Shown: in pieces, positions 27,267 through 35,962 of the stretch
Layout: each line of letters begins with the position of its first letter
Numbering within the stretch: the stretch's first letter is position 1
Source of the DNA: Bryobacteraceae bacterium
GTDB lineage: Bacteria; Acidobacteriota; Terriglobia; Bryobacterales; Bryobacteraceae
Direction of reading: 5' to 3'
DNA: 64,000 nucleotides
Assembly (NCBI GenBank): GCA_030041495.1
Contig: JASHNT010000087.1
Coordinates: 50,000-113,999, forward strand
Notes under the pieces: model-generated
What the model was told of the DNA's origin: nothing
Databases searched by the model: none
The model's input: only the letters and a program-made list of their open reading frames with translations
Program-made: the position numbers and the translations under genes

Positions 27267-28006
27267 GCACCGTCCTAGCCCCTCCCGAAAGCTCACGCTT
27301 GCCCGAAGCCTCCCGCCTGGACGAGATCGCCGCCGATAGCTGGTACAGTAAGGGGCTCAACACCGCCACCGTGGAATATTGCGCCGAGGTCTTCGCGCGG
27401 TTCTGGAAAGGCACGCGGTGCCTGGAAATGGGACCGGCTGAAGGCGTCATGACCCGCGCGCTGGCGCAGGCTTTCCCCGATCTCACCCTGGTGGAGGGCG
27501 CGGAGCCCTTCTGCGCCGGCCTGCGCGACCGTTTTCCCCGCGCCATCGTGGTTCATTCGCTGTTTGAAGACTTCGCCCCGGCGGCCGTGTTCGACACCAT
27601 CGTGCTCGGCCACGTTCTGGAACACGTCGAAAATTCGGTGGCGATCTTGCGCCGCGCCGCTTCCTGGCTCGCGCCCGGCGGAGTCATCTGCGGCGCCGTG
27701 CCGAACGCCCGAAGTCTGCATCGCCAAGCCGCGGTCATCCTGGGAATGCTCGATTCCGAGCATTCGCTCAATGCAACCGACCGGCACCACGGGCATCGCC
27801 GGCTCTACGATCCGGAACGCCTACGCGCGGATTTCCTCGCCGCCGGCCTGCGCATCCGCGTCTTCGGAGGGTATTGGATCAAGCCGCTCTCCAACGTCCA
27901 GATGGAAGGGAGCTGGCCGGAGAAAACCATCCGCGCTTTCATGCAGTTAGGCGAGCGCTACCCGGACATTGCCGCGGAAATATATGTCATTGCATCACAA
28001 CCTTAA
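27263..28006 (+). CDS. Class I SAM-dependent methyltransferase
   Basis: A 247-residue methyltransferase with the SAM motif CLEMGPAEGVMTRAL, then LVEGAEPFC and ILGHVLEHV, in the style of small Methyltransf_12/23 proteins. It is coupled to the GNAT gene by an ATGA overlap. A short perfect hairpin (28017-28034) follows the stop. It likely methylates an acylated sugar or a peptide intermediate held on the ACP; this is inferred from the neighbours. Confidence 0.88.
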   Translation: MSTVLAPPESSRLPEASRLDEIAADSWYSKGLNTATVEYCAEVFARFWKGTRCLEMGPAEGVMTRALAQAFPDLTLVEGAEPFCAGLRDRFPRAIVVHSLFEDFAPAAVFDTIVLGHVLEHVENSVAILRRAASWLAPGGVICGAVPNARSLHRQAAVILGMLDSEHSLNATDRHHGHRRLYDPERLRADFLAAGLRIRVFGGYWIKPLSNVQMEGSWPEKTIRAFMQLGERYPDIAAEIYVIASQP

Positions 28007-28016
28007 TCCCCATTTG

Positions 28017-28034
28017 ACCCGCGGAAAAGCGGGT
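28017..28034 (+). terminator. Small hairpin after the methyltransferase gene
   Basis: ACCCGC and GCGGGT flank a 6-nt loop (GGAAAA), a perfect 6-bp stem 11 bp after the stop codon. There is no T run after it, so a classical intrinsic terminator is doubtful. Confidence 0.25.
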
Positions 28035-28107
28035 ATATACTGAGGGGGCCTGAAACGGAAATCGGGCCTTCAAAGATAGCGGAGAAACAGAAAAGGAGAT
28101 TCGACAA

Positions 28108-28917
28108 ATGAGTGCAACCCAACGGAAAGATCGAAAATTGGGACGGAATCCCCGTACCTACAACCCGCGTATTCCTCACCTGAGCGCCCTGCTGGCTGGC
28201 AAGCAGGTCGCACCTCCCCCGGCCTCCGTCAACTACAGCAGCAAGATGCCCGCCAGTTTTGGAATGATGCTCAATGACGCTTTGGGCGATTGCACTTGCG
28301 CTGCGTTCTATCACGCCATTCAGGTCTGGTCCTTCAACGCTACCGGCACTGAGACCACCGAACCGGACCCGGACGTCGAAGATCTCTACATCCAGGCCTG
28401 CGGTTACAATCCCAGGAAAGGCGGAGAGGGACCAGGCGGCAATGAGCAGAAGGTGCTGGAGTACATCCTCAATACCGGAGCTCCCTTCGGGCCTAGCGGG
28501 CAGAGCCGGCACAAGATTCTGGGCTTCGTTGAGGTGGATCCGCGCAACGTCAACGACGTCAAATCCACCATCAACGATTGCGGCGTGGCCTATATCGGCT
28601 TCAACGTCCCGCAAAACATCATGCCCGCCAATGGCGATCCGCCCGCCGTTTGGACTGTCGACCCCAATAACAGCAAGATTATTGGCGGCCACGCCGTGGT
28701 GCTGCCCGGCTACGACGCCGATGGAGCCATCGTCATCTCCTGGGGCCAGCTCTACAAGATGACCTGGCAGTTCTTCTCCACTTACGTCGATGAGGTCTAC
28801 GCCATCGCCGACAGCGATTGGGTGGCCGCCACCGGTAAGACGCCCGCGGGAATGACGGTAGCTCAGCTCGAGCAACAGATGCAGGGTCTCAGGGGCGCGG
28901 CAGCTGCCACAGCTTAA
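28108..28917 (+). CDS. Papain-like protein with altered Asn position
   Basis: A 269-residue cytosolic-looking protein. It has a papain-style lay-out: LGDCTCAAFYHA (active Cys), GGHAVVLPGYDADG (active His) and VISWGQLYKMTW matching the papain NSWG region. The Asn of NSWG is replaced (Ile before Ser-Trp-Gly), so catalysis may be lost or use another residue. An AAGGAG ribosome site precedes the ATG. The gene is preceded by a promoter-like region and is convergent with the MFS gene, overlapping its end by 29 bp. A structural or binding role is as likely as proteolysis. Confidence 0.75.
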   Translation: MSATQRKDRKLGRNPRTYNPRIPHLSALLAGKQVAPPPASVNYSSKMPASFGMMLNDALGDCTCAAFYHAIQVWSFNATGTETTEPDPDVEDLYIQACGYNPRKGGEGPGGNEQKVLEYILNTGAPFGPSGQSRHKILGFVEVDPRNVNDVKSTINDCGVAYIGFNVPQNIMPANGDPPAVWTVDPNNSKIIGGHAVVLPGYDADGAIVISWGQLYKMTWQFFSTYVDEVYAIADSDWVAATGKTPAGMTVAQLEQQMQGLRGAAAATA

Positions 28918-30181
28918 GCAACCTCAAAACCAACAATCCCGAAATCAGGGAGCATCCCGCCAGATACAACAACCCGGGGCCGAAACTGCCGGTTCGATCG
29001 CTAAAGAGCCCCAGCATGTACGGCCCCAGAAACCCGCCCAGGTTTCCGAATGAGTTCACCATGCCCAGGCTCGCCGCCGCGGCCGCCCCGCCCAGGAATG
29101 CGTTGGGCAGCGGCCAGAACCCCGGATGCGAGGAATAAAACCCGATCGTCGCAATCGACAGCATCGTCACGCTCAGCCACAGCTCGCCGCGCGAAGCTGA
29201 GAAGAAACACACCACCAGCGCGGCAGCAGAAAGAAAACGCGGAATGGCCGTGTGCCAGATTCGTTCGCCGGTCTTGTCAGAATGCAACCCGGTCAAAAAC
29301 ATCGCCGGAAGCGAGCACAGCGAAGGAATGGTCGCGATCAGGCTGACCGTCGAGACATCGAACTTGGAAAATCTCTGCACCATCTTCGGCAGCCACAATC
29401 CCACCCCGTAATTCGAGTTCAGCCCCAGAAACAAAATCGCCGAGAGCAGCAGCACCCGCGGATCGGCCAGCGCACTCAACGCCGGACGCCAGCCTTCCTT
29501 CAAATGGGGTTTGGCCGCTTGCTCCGCGGCCAGCTCCGCCGTCAGCCATTCGCGCTCCTCCGGCGCCAGCCATTTCGCGTCTTTGGGATGCTCCGTCAGA
29601 TAGAACAGCGTCGCGATCCCAAGTAAAAGGGCTGGAAGCCCCTCCAGGATCAGCAACCAGCGCCAACCTCCCAACCCCAGCCACTGAATCTTGAGAAGCA
29701 CCGCGGCCATTGGACCTCCCACCACCTGCGCCGCCGGAATTCCCGCGAAGAACAGAGCCATCGCCTTCGCCCGGTCCCCGGATCGGTACCAATGGCTCAG
29801 ATACACCAGCACACCGGGGACGAAGCCAGCCTCCGCAATGCCCAACAGAAATCGAGCCGCGTAAAACTCGCCCGAGGTGTGAATGAAGCCGGTTAACGAC
29901 GCAACAAATCCCCAGCTAATGAGAATGCGGGCGATCCACTTGCGCGCGCTCCACAACTCCGCCAGCATGCTCCCGGGGATCTCCAGCAGAAAATAGCCGA
30001 TAAAGAAAATGCCGCCACCGAGCCCGAACACTGAGTCGCTGAAGTGCAACTCGCGCGTCATCTGCAAGCCGGCCGAGCTGACGTTCACGCGGTCAAGAAA
30101 CGAAACCACGTACAGCAGCAGGATGAAGGGCATCAGGCGACGATCCACCCGCCGCCGGGTGCGCGCCGCGATCTCGGACAT
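28889..30181 (-). CDS. MFS transporter (anion:cation symporter type)
   Basis: About 430 residues with 12 predicted membrane helices. The N-terminal sequence VDRRLMPFILLLYVVSFLDRVNVSSA and the segment IAEAGFVPGVLVYLSHWYRSGDRAKAM match the ACS family (organic acid/sugar acid transporters). The loop near residues 195-235 and C-terminal six helices are normal. The ATG at 30179-30181 gives MSEIAARTRRR; an upstream in-frame start would overlap the divergent amidohydrolase start region. It faces the amidohydrolase gene divergently. Confidence 0.9.
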   Translation of the reverse strand: MSEIAARTRRRVDRRLMPFILLLYVVSFLDRVNVSSAGLQMTRELHFSDSVFGLGGGIFFIGYFLLEIPGSMLAELWSARKWIARILISWGFVASLTGFIHTSGEFYAARFLLGIAEAGFVPGVLVYLSHWYRSGDRAKAMALFFAGIPAAQVVGGPMAAVLLKIQWLGLGGWRWLLILEGLPALLLGIATLFYLTEHPKDAKWLAPEEREWLTAELAAEQAAKPHLKEGWRPALSALADPRVLLLSAILFLGLNSNYGVGLWLPKMVQRFSKFDVSTVSLIATIPSLCSLPAMFLTGLHSDKTGERIWHTAIPRFLSAAALVVCFFSASRGELWLSVTMLSIATIGFYSSHPGFWPLPNAFLGGAAAAASLGMVNSFGNLGGFLGPYMLGLFSDRTGSFGPGLLYLAGCSLISGLLVLRLLKLWQLPRP

Positions 30182-30219
30182 TGGTTCTAGAATAGCTCCG
30201 AGGGTGTTTGGAATACCCC

Positions 30220-30224
30220 GGAGG
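30220..30224 (+). promoter_or_regulatory. Shine-Dalgarno deciding a TTG start
   Basis: GGAGG, 7 nt before TTG 30232. A more upstream TTG at 30208 sits before this site and is not supported. Confidence 0.6.
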
Positions 30225-30231
30225 TTCATCC

Positions 30232-31869
30232 TTGCGAATATTCATCGTCGCGAGCTTCCTGCTTTTCGCCGCTCCTGCCTTCGCGCAGGATTCCTGCGCG
30301 GGATCGGACGACCTGCGTCTGACCAATGGCCGCATCCACACCATGAATGCGCAAAACACGATCGTCAGCGAGGTCACGATTCAAGACGGCCGCTTCGCCG
30401 CTGTCGGGCCGGCGCGTAACCTGAAGCTCGACCCTTGCACCAAGACCATCAACCTCGGCGGCCGCACGGTAGTTCCCGGCCTGATCGACAATCACAACCA
30501 CATCGTGCTGCTGGGCCTGCGTCCCGGCCACGACCTGCGCCTGGAAACCGCCGCCAATATCGCCGACGCTCAGGCGATGATCAGAGCTCGCGCGGCGCAG
30601 GTTCCCAAGGGCGAATTCATCACCGCCATGGGAGGCTGGAACGTCGCGCAGTTCGCCGAAAAGCGCATGCCGACGCTGGAAGAGCTGGACGCCGCGGCTT
30701 CCGATCATCCGGTGATTCTGTACCAGGCCTTCACCGGCCCCGCCGCGACCAACTCCGCCGGACGGGCTTTCTTCACGTCGAAAGGCGTGACTGTCGGTGC
30801 GAATGGATCCATCGGAGCGAACGGACCTTCTGTCGCGGCGTTGAACGCGTTGCGCTCCGTGCAAACCTTCGAGGACAAAAAGCGCGGCACTCTGGACGCG
30901 ATGAACTACGCCGCCAGCATGGGCATCACCACCAGCGTGGACATGGGAGCCTTCCTCATCCCCGGTACGCCCGACATTCAAGACTCCTTCACTTTTGATG
31001 GACTCGCCAGCGCGAATCCGTTCACCATGTACGACGCCTATCTGGCTTTGCATCGCGAAGGCAAGATGACCTCGCGACTGCGGATTTTCTTCCTTAGCAT
31101 GGACACTCGCCCCGACGTTCCCATGCTGAGCGAGCGCGTCCGCAACACCCTGCGGAGTCTAGGCGACGATATGCTGCGTCTCTCCGGCATCGGCGAGTTC
31201 GCCACGCAATGGCCCCTGTTCGGCCAGGTTACTCCGCCGGCCAATTACGCGACTGCATTGAAGCTCGTGGCCAAGGAGGGTTGGCCGTTCCAGCAACACA
31301 GCCTCTCTCTGGCCGAGGACAAGCTCACAGCCTCAACGTTTGAAGAGGTGAACCAGACCACACCGATTGCCGATCTGCGCTGGTCCGTGGCGCACGTGCC
31401 GCACATTGACCAGGAGACCGTCAACCGTTTCAAGGCCCTGGGAGCCGGTATCGCCGTCCATCCCTTCGAATATCTCGCTGGAGGTCCTAACGCCGGTCCG
31501 CCGCTACGCATGATCCTCGATAGCGGCATTCACACCGGCGCCGGCTCGGACGCCGCGCAGATTTCGACACTCGACCCCTGGCCGATGATTTATTACATGG
31601 TCACCGGTAAAAATTCTTCCGGCGTGTTGATCAACGATAAGCAACAGCTCACGCGCGAGGAAGCCATCCGTCTCTACACCGCTACTAACGGCTGGTTCTT
31701 CCACGAAGAGAACACGCTGGGTTCAATCGAAGTGGGCAAGCTCGGCGACGTGGTCGCGCTCAGCGACGATTATTTCGACCCGAAGAAAGTGCCCGACGAA
31801 TCCATCAAGCACCTGCACTCCGTGCTAACCGTGGTCGGCGGCGAGGTGATGTACGACACACTGAAGTAG
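30232..31869 (+). CDS. Amidohydrolase family protein (YtcJ-like), exported
   Basis: A 545-residue metal-dependent hydrolase. From the TTG at 30232 it begins with a signal peptide (RIFIVASFLLFAAPAFA). The metal site DNHNHIVLLG and TGAGSDAAQ, plus the C-terminal EVGKLGDVVALSDDYF strands, fit the Amidohydro_3 family. The start is chosen because GGAGG lies 7 nt upstream. Substrate unknown; probably a periplasmic amide or cyclic-imide hydrolase. It is divergent from the MFS transporter, which may import its product. Confidence 0.88.
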   Translation: MRIFIVASFLLFAAPAFAQDSCAGSDDLRLTNGRIHTMNAQNTIVSEVTIQDGRFAAVGPARNLKLDPCTKTINLGGRTVVPGLIDNHNHIVLLGLRPGHDLRLETAANIADAQAMIRARAAQVPKGEFITAMGGWNVAQFAEKRMPTLEELDAAASDHPVILYQAFTGPAATNSAGRAFFTSKGVTVGANGSIGANGPSVAALNALRSVQTFEDKKRGTLDAMNYAASMGITTSVDMGAFLIPGTPDIQDSFTFDGLASANPFTMYDAYLALHREGKMTSRLRIFFLSMDTRPDVPMLSERVRNTLRSLGDDMLRLSGIGEFATQWPLFGQVTPPANYATALKLVAKEGWPFQQHSLSLAEDKLTASTFEEVNQTTPIADLRWSVAHVPHIDQETVNRFKALGAGIAVHPFEYLAGGPNAGPPLRMILDSGIHTGAGSDAAQISTLDPWPMIYYMVTGKNSSGVLINDKQQLTREEAIRLYTATNGWFFHEENTLGSIEVGKLGDVVALSDDYFDPKKVPDESIKHLHSVLTVVGGEVMYDTLK

Positions 31870-31895
31870 GCCGCAGGCGGCGGTACGATACCGGT

Positions 31896-32708
31896 ATGAG
31901 GTCCTTCGCGGGATGCGCCTGCCTCGCTTCGCTCGGCCTCGTCTTCGCTCAGCAGCCTCCTGATTCGCCCAAATTCGAAGTCGCGGCCATCAAGCGCTCC
32001 GATCCAAATCCCCAAAACACCATGTTCATCGGCATGAGCGCCGATGGCGCGATGGTCAACTACACGAACATCACTCTACGCGACTGCATCCGGGGGGCGT
32101 ACCGTGTACGGGATTTCCAGATTTCCGGTCCAGATTGGATGAACCAAGCACGCTTTGCCATCAGCGCCAAGCTTCCCGCTGGCGCTTCCACGGATCGAAT
32201 TCCGGAAATGCTGCAGGCTCTGCTGGCGGACCGCTTCAAACTGCAAATCCGCCTCGAAATGAAGGATCAAAACGTCTACGTCCTGTCGGCGGCAGATGGC
32301 GCAAGGCTGAAGCCCGCCGAGGTGAAACCGGACAACAACGCTCCCAAGGCCCTCGGAGAGGATGGCCAGCCCAGAGCGTCGATGATGTTCGGCATTCGGC
32401 CCGGCGGAATCCTCATTACCGCCCCCTCCGCGAGTCTCGCGAGCCTGGCCGGCCTCATGTCGCGCTTCACCGCCGTTCCCGTGGTGGACATGACCGGTAT
32501 CCAAGGGCAGTACAGTTTCAGCCTGACCTTTGCTCCGGAGGTCAACAACAGCCCGCTCACCATCCCGCCCTCGCCCGACGGCGTCGTCGATGCGACTCCC
32601 TCGTTATTCGACGCTGTCAAGCCCTACGGCCTGCGCCTGGAAGCGCGCAAAGCTCCCATCGAGATGATCGTCGTAACACACCTCGAGAAGATCCCGACTG
32701 ACGATTAA
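31896..32708 (+). CDS. TIGR03435-family secreted protein (copy 1)
   Basis: A 270-residue exported protein: signal peptide, then PKFEVAAIKRSDPNP, MVNYTNITLRDCIRGAYRV, and RFKLQIRLEMKDQNVYVLSAADG, the standard order for this Solibacter-type family of unknown function. The C-terminus ends PIEMIVVTHLEKIPTDD, a weaker form of the family's RAExPSPN ending. It overlaps the SRPBCC gene tail to tail by 4 bp. Two more family members lie at 44132 and 51697. Confidence 0.9.
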   Translation: MRSFAGCACLASLGLVFAQQPPDSPKFEVAAIKRSDPNPQNTMFIGMSADGAMVNYTNITLRDCIRGAYRVRDFQISGPDWMNQARFAISAKLPAGASTDRIPEMLQALLADRFKLQIRLEMKDQNVYVLSAADGARLKPAEVKPDNNAPKALGEDGQPRASMMFGIRPGGILITAPSASLASLAGLMSRFTAVPVVDMTGIQGQYSFSLTFAPEVNNSPLTIPPSPDGVVDATPSLFDAVKPYGLRLEARKAPIEMIVVTHLEKIPTDD

Positions 32709-33148
32709 ACCTTCTCTGCGTAGTCCTTCAGCCAGCCTAGGATCTGGCTCCAGCCACGATGGCTCTCGCGCGAGGCTTGCGTCACCAGTCCGGAATGTGT
32801 CAGCCGCACGGTAGTGACTCCGTCCGTCTCCTCCAACTCGAAGCGTACCAGGCTTTCGGTGGCATCCGGCTGCCAGCTCGGCAGCCAGGTGAAGGTCACC
32901 AGGCGCGGCCGGTCGAGCTCCTTGTAAACTCCTTCCACGCGTACGTCTCTGCCGTAGCCGGTGCCGAGCATTAGCCATTTGCCTCCCACTCGCAGATCGG
33001 ACTCGAAATGCGTCATCGAGAACCGGTCCGGCGAGCCCCACCATTTCACGCGCTCCACCGGGTTCATCAACGTTTCAAAAACTCTTACTGCCGGAGCGTG
33101 AATACTCACTTGCTCGGTCACAAAATCGGTCGCACTTGCTGTACTCAT
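32705..33148 (-). CDS. SRPBCC (AHSA1-like) domain protein
   Basis: A 147-residue START-like protein with the pattern of Activator of Hsp90 ATPase homologs: VSIHAPAVRVFETLMNPVERVKWWG, then GGKWLMLGTGYG, LVTFTWLPSW and TVRLTHSGL. It has a ligand cavity of unknown specificity. Its start overlaps the stop of the ArsR-type regulator by 4 bp (ATGA), so the two are co-translated; such ArsR-SRPBCC pairs are common and the regulator probably controls both. Confidence 0.92.
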   Translation of the reverse strand: MSTASATDFVTEQVSIHAPAVRVFETLMNPVERVKWWGSPDRFSMTHFESDLRVGGKWLMLGTGYGRDVRVEGVYKELDRPRLVTFTWLPSWQPDATESLVRFELEETDGVTTVRLTHSGLVTQASRESHRGWSQILGWLKDYAEKV

Positions 33149-33474
33149 GGGTTCTCCTCGATATAAGTCTTGAGGCTCCGGAGCGATTCGCTCCAGAAAG
33201 CCTGGTAATCCTGCAGCCAGTCATTGACCGCGCGCAGCGGCTTGGCGTTCAAGCCGCACAGGTTGGATGTTCCGCGGCGGTGCGCCGTGACCAGCCCGGC
33301 CGATCGGAGCAGCCGCAGGTGCTTGGAGATCGCCGGCCGGCTGCACCGGAAGTTCGAGGCGATCTCCCCCACGCTGCGTTCCCCCGCGCGGAGCAGTCCC
33401 AAGATCTCGCGCCGGGTCGGGTCGGCAATAGCCCGGAACACCGCCTCATTCCGCTTGCGTTTAATAGTAACCAT
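33145..33474 (-). CDS. ArsR/SmtB-family transcriptional regulator
   Basis: About 109 residues. The winged-helix core is readable: FRAIADPTRREILGLLRAGERSVGEIASNFRCSRPAISKHLRLLRSAGLVTAHRRG. No metal-site cysteine pair at the usual place, so it is more like the 'ArsR + SRPBCC' group than a metal sensor. The start may be ATG 33472-33474 (VTIKRKRN) or the in-frame ATG at 33496-33498; neither has a ribosome site. A palindromic operator covers this start region, so it probably represses itself and the linked SRPBCC gene. Confidence 0.92.
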   Translation of the reverse strand: MVTIKRKRNEAVFRAIADPTRREILGLLRAGERSVGEIASNFRCSRPAISKHLRLLRSAGLVTAHRRGTSNLCGLNAKPLRAVNDWLQDYQAFWSESLRSLKTYIEENP

Positions 33475-33505
33475 GTGGTTACTATTATGGTAACTCATCA
33501 GTTAC
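33466..33505. promoter_or_regulatory. Palindromic operator over the arsR-type gene start
   Basis: AGTAACCA-TG-TGGTTACT at 33466-33483 is a perfect 8-bp inverted repeat with a 2-nt spacer. GTAACT-CATC-AGTTAC at 33490-33505 is a second perfect inverted repeat (6 bp, 4-nt spacer). Both share GTTAC/GTAAC half-sites and cover the likely start codon, as expected for an autorepressing ArsR-type regulator. Confidence 0.6.
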
Positions 33506-33594
33506 TGATAATCAAGACCGGCCGATGGACTTTTTCGCTGCGAAGGTGATATCAATAACGAACGGACACCTCTCGCATACAAGGAGTACCCACC

Positions 33595-35853
33595 GTGCCT
33601 TCTAGAAAACTCCTCACTCGCCGCGACTTCGGCAAACTCGCCGCCGGTAGCGCCTTACTCACCCGCTCCGGCTCCCTCTTCGCCGCGACCACCGCAGCCG
33701 CGAAGCCGGAAAAGCCGCTCGATATCGCCGAGTGGAGCTTCTTCTGGGTTGGCGTCGAAAACGCCACCATGCCCGGCGGCTCTTCGCCGGTCGTCTCCGG
33801 CAAGCAGATGTACGTCGAGTATCAGATTCCCGCCAAGGTGAAGCACCCCTATCCAATCGTGCTGATTCATGGCGGAGGAGGCTCCGGGCTCGATTGGATG
33901 GGCACTGTCGACGGCCGCCGCGGCTGGTCCACCCTGCTGCTCGAGGAAGGCTATCGCGTCTACATCGTCGACCGTCCCGGCCACAGCCGCTCGCCCTATC
34001 ATCCCGATCTGCACGGCGGCGTCCCGCGAGCCCAGACTCTCGAAAGCATCTCCAGCATGTTCACGCCGCAACGCGCCAAGCAGCCCAATCCCGCGCCCAA
34101 CGCGCACCTGCACAATCAGTGGCCCGGCACGGGCGAGATCGACACGCCCGAGCTTCAGCAACTGGTCGCGTCGCAGGGCGGCTCTTTCGGCAACGGCCGG
34201 GGGCTCATCAAGGAATCGCAAGTGGTTGTGTGGCAGAGGGACGCCGCGGAGCTGCTCGATAAGATTGGACCCGCCGTCTTCATGACCCATTCCGCTGGCG
34301 GGTCTTTTGGATTTTACGCGCTCGAAGCCCGGCCCAAACTGGTCAAAGGAATCGTCGTGGTGGAAGGCGCGGGCGGCGCGGCCTTCGCCGGCCCGAATCG
34401 CTGGGGCTTGATCAGTCTGCCCGTCGAATACGAACCCGCGATCAAGGATCTCTCTGAAATCAAAACCAAAATGGTGGACCCCACGCCGGAAGACGCCAAG
34501 CTGGGCATCCGTCCTTACGTCATTCAAGAGGAACCCGCGCACCAGCTCAAGAACTGGAAGGACTGCCCTATCACCTTTGTCACCTCGGAGGCGTCCTTCG
34601 TTCTGCCGGTTCCCGGCGCAGTCGCCTACCTCAAGCAAGCCGGCGTGCGCGCCGATGAAATCCGCCTGGCCGAGCACGGCATCCATGGCAACGGCCACGC
34701 CATGATGCTCGAAAAGAACAACCGGCAAGTGCTCCAACCGATTCTGGATTGGTTGAACAAGAACGTTACTATCCCGAATAAATCCGCGATCAAGCAGCCC
34801 AAGCCCGCCGCCAAGGGCGCGGAAACGGCGTCGCTCAAGCTTGCCGATCAGGGCTATCACTGGGTGGGCCTGGAAATGAAGAAGGTCGATTACGGGACCA
34901 TCCTGGCCGGGCAGATGTACTACCAATATTTGATCCCGCAACAGGTGCGGCATCCGGTGAACGTCGTACTGGTGCATGGCGGAGGCGGGCAGGGCACGCA
35001 CTACTTCGGCCGAGGCGATGGCGAGGCCGGGTGGGCGCACTATTTCGCGCAGGCCGGATACAAGACTTACATCGTCGACCGTCCGGGCCACGGCCGCGCG
35101 CCCTGGTTCAAGGATTCGCTCGGCGACATCACGCCGGTGCTCACTTATTCCACGGTCACCGGCGATTTCCAGCGCGGCGCGCAGGATCCCAACCGGCGCT
35201 GGATCGGCTCGGCCGACGATAAGGACCCGCACATCCAGCAATTTCAAGCCGGGCAGAATTCCGCGCCCGTTGATAACGTCGCTATGCACAAATTTTGGGC
35301 GGGCCGGGCCGCGGAGATGCTGGACCGCATCGGACCCTCCATCATCGTGGTGCATTCGGCCGGCGGACCGTTCGCGTGGCTGGCGATGAATGAGCGGCCG
35401 ATGCTGGTGAAGGGCATCGTCGACGTGGAGGGCGCGGGCGCGACTCCGTTTATGCAAGGGGCGGTTTACGGATTAAGCGAGTTGCCGCTGGCATACGATC
35501 CTCCGATCACCGACCCAAGCCAGCTCGCGACCGTTGATGTCTCCGCCGCCAACGGCAACCCGGCGTACAAGATGCAGAAGGACCCGGCCCGCAAGCTCAA
35601 GAACTTCATCGGCATCCCGATCGCGTACGTTACCGCCGAGCGCTCTGGCCGCCACGGCGCTCCCGTCACCGCGTTCCTGAAGCAGGCCGGCTGCGACGCC
35701 ACGGATCTCTCGCTCAAAGACAAAGGCATCCTCGGCAACGGCCACTTCATGATGCTGGAAACCAACCGCGCCCAGGTCTTCGACGTCCTCAACGCGTGGA
35801 TTCAGACAAAGGTTCCGGCGTCGGAGGCTCCGCACAAGCGCGTCGGCTGGTGA
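33595..35853 (+). CDS. Tandem duplicated alpha/beta hydrolase (esterase 713-like), Tat-exported
   Basis: A 752-residue protein with a twin-arginine signal (RRDFGKLAAGSALL) and two homologous alpha/beta-hydrolase units of about 350 residues. Each has an HG oxyanion-type motif (VLIHGGGGSG; VLVHGGGGQG), a DRPGH loop, a nucleophile in HSAGG (Ser233; Ser588), an acidic residue in VEGAGG/VEGAGA, and a catalytic histidine in GNGHxMMLE (about 358; about 723). Both copies keep all these residues, so both may be active. The family resembles esterase-713-type enzymes. It stands alone with no operon partner; the substrate is unknown. Confidence 0.88.
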   Translation: MPSRKLLTRRDFGKLAAGSALLTRSGSLFAATTAAAKPEKPLDIAEWSFFWVGVENATMPGGSSPVVSGKQMYVEYQIPAKVKHPYPIVLIHGGGGSGLDWMGTVDGRRGWSTLLLEEGYRVYIVDRPGHSRSPYHPDLHGGVPRAQTLESISSMFTPQRAKQPNPAPNAHLHNQWPGTGEIDTPELQQLVASQGGSFGNGRGLIKESQVVVWQRDAAELLDKIGPAVFMTHSAGGSFGFYALEARPKLVKGIVVVEGAGGAAFAGPNRWGLISLPVEYEPAIKDLSEIKTKMVDPTPEDAKLGIRPYVIQEEPAHQLKNWKDCPITFVTSEASFVLPVPGAVAYLKQAGVRADEIRLAEHGIHGNGHAMMLEKNNRQVLQPILDWLNKNVTIPNKSAIKQPKPAAKGAETASLKLADQGYHWVGLEMKKVDYGTILAGQMYYQYLIPQQVRHPVNVVLVHGGGGQGTHYFGRGDGEAGWAHYFAQAGYKTYIVDRPGHGRAPWFKDSLGDITPVLTYSTVTGDFQRGAQDPNRRWIGSADDKDPHIQQFQAGQNSAPVDNVAMHKFWAGRAAEMLDRIGPSIIVVHSAGGPFAWLAMNERPMLVKGIVDVEGAGATPFMQGAVYGLSELPLAYDPPITDPSQLATVDVSAANGNPAYKMQKDPARKLKNFIGIPIAYVTAERSGRHGAPVTAFLKQAGCDATDLSLKDKGILGNGHFMMLETNRAQVFDVLNAWIQTKVPASEAPHKRVGW

Positions 35854-35962
35854 AGCAAAAAAGACCTAGGCGACCCTCTGCACCCTCCGGGAGAAGTCCA
35901 AGCGTCCATAGCTCCGGCATCCCGGCGAGATGTCGTGGGTCGAATTTGGCGACAATGCATCC

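Noticed and set aside
33655..35457. Long open frame antisense to the duplicated esterase (600 codons)
   Set aside because: It is a codon-bias shadow of a GC-rich gene; its product has no recognisable domain and is Arg/Gly-rich noise.
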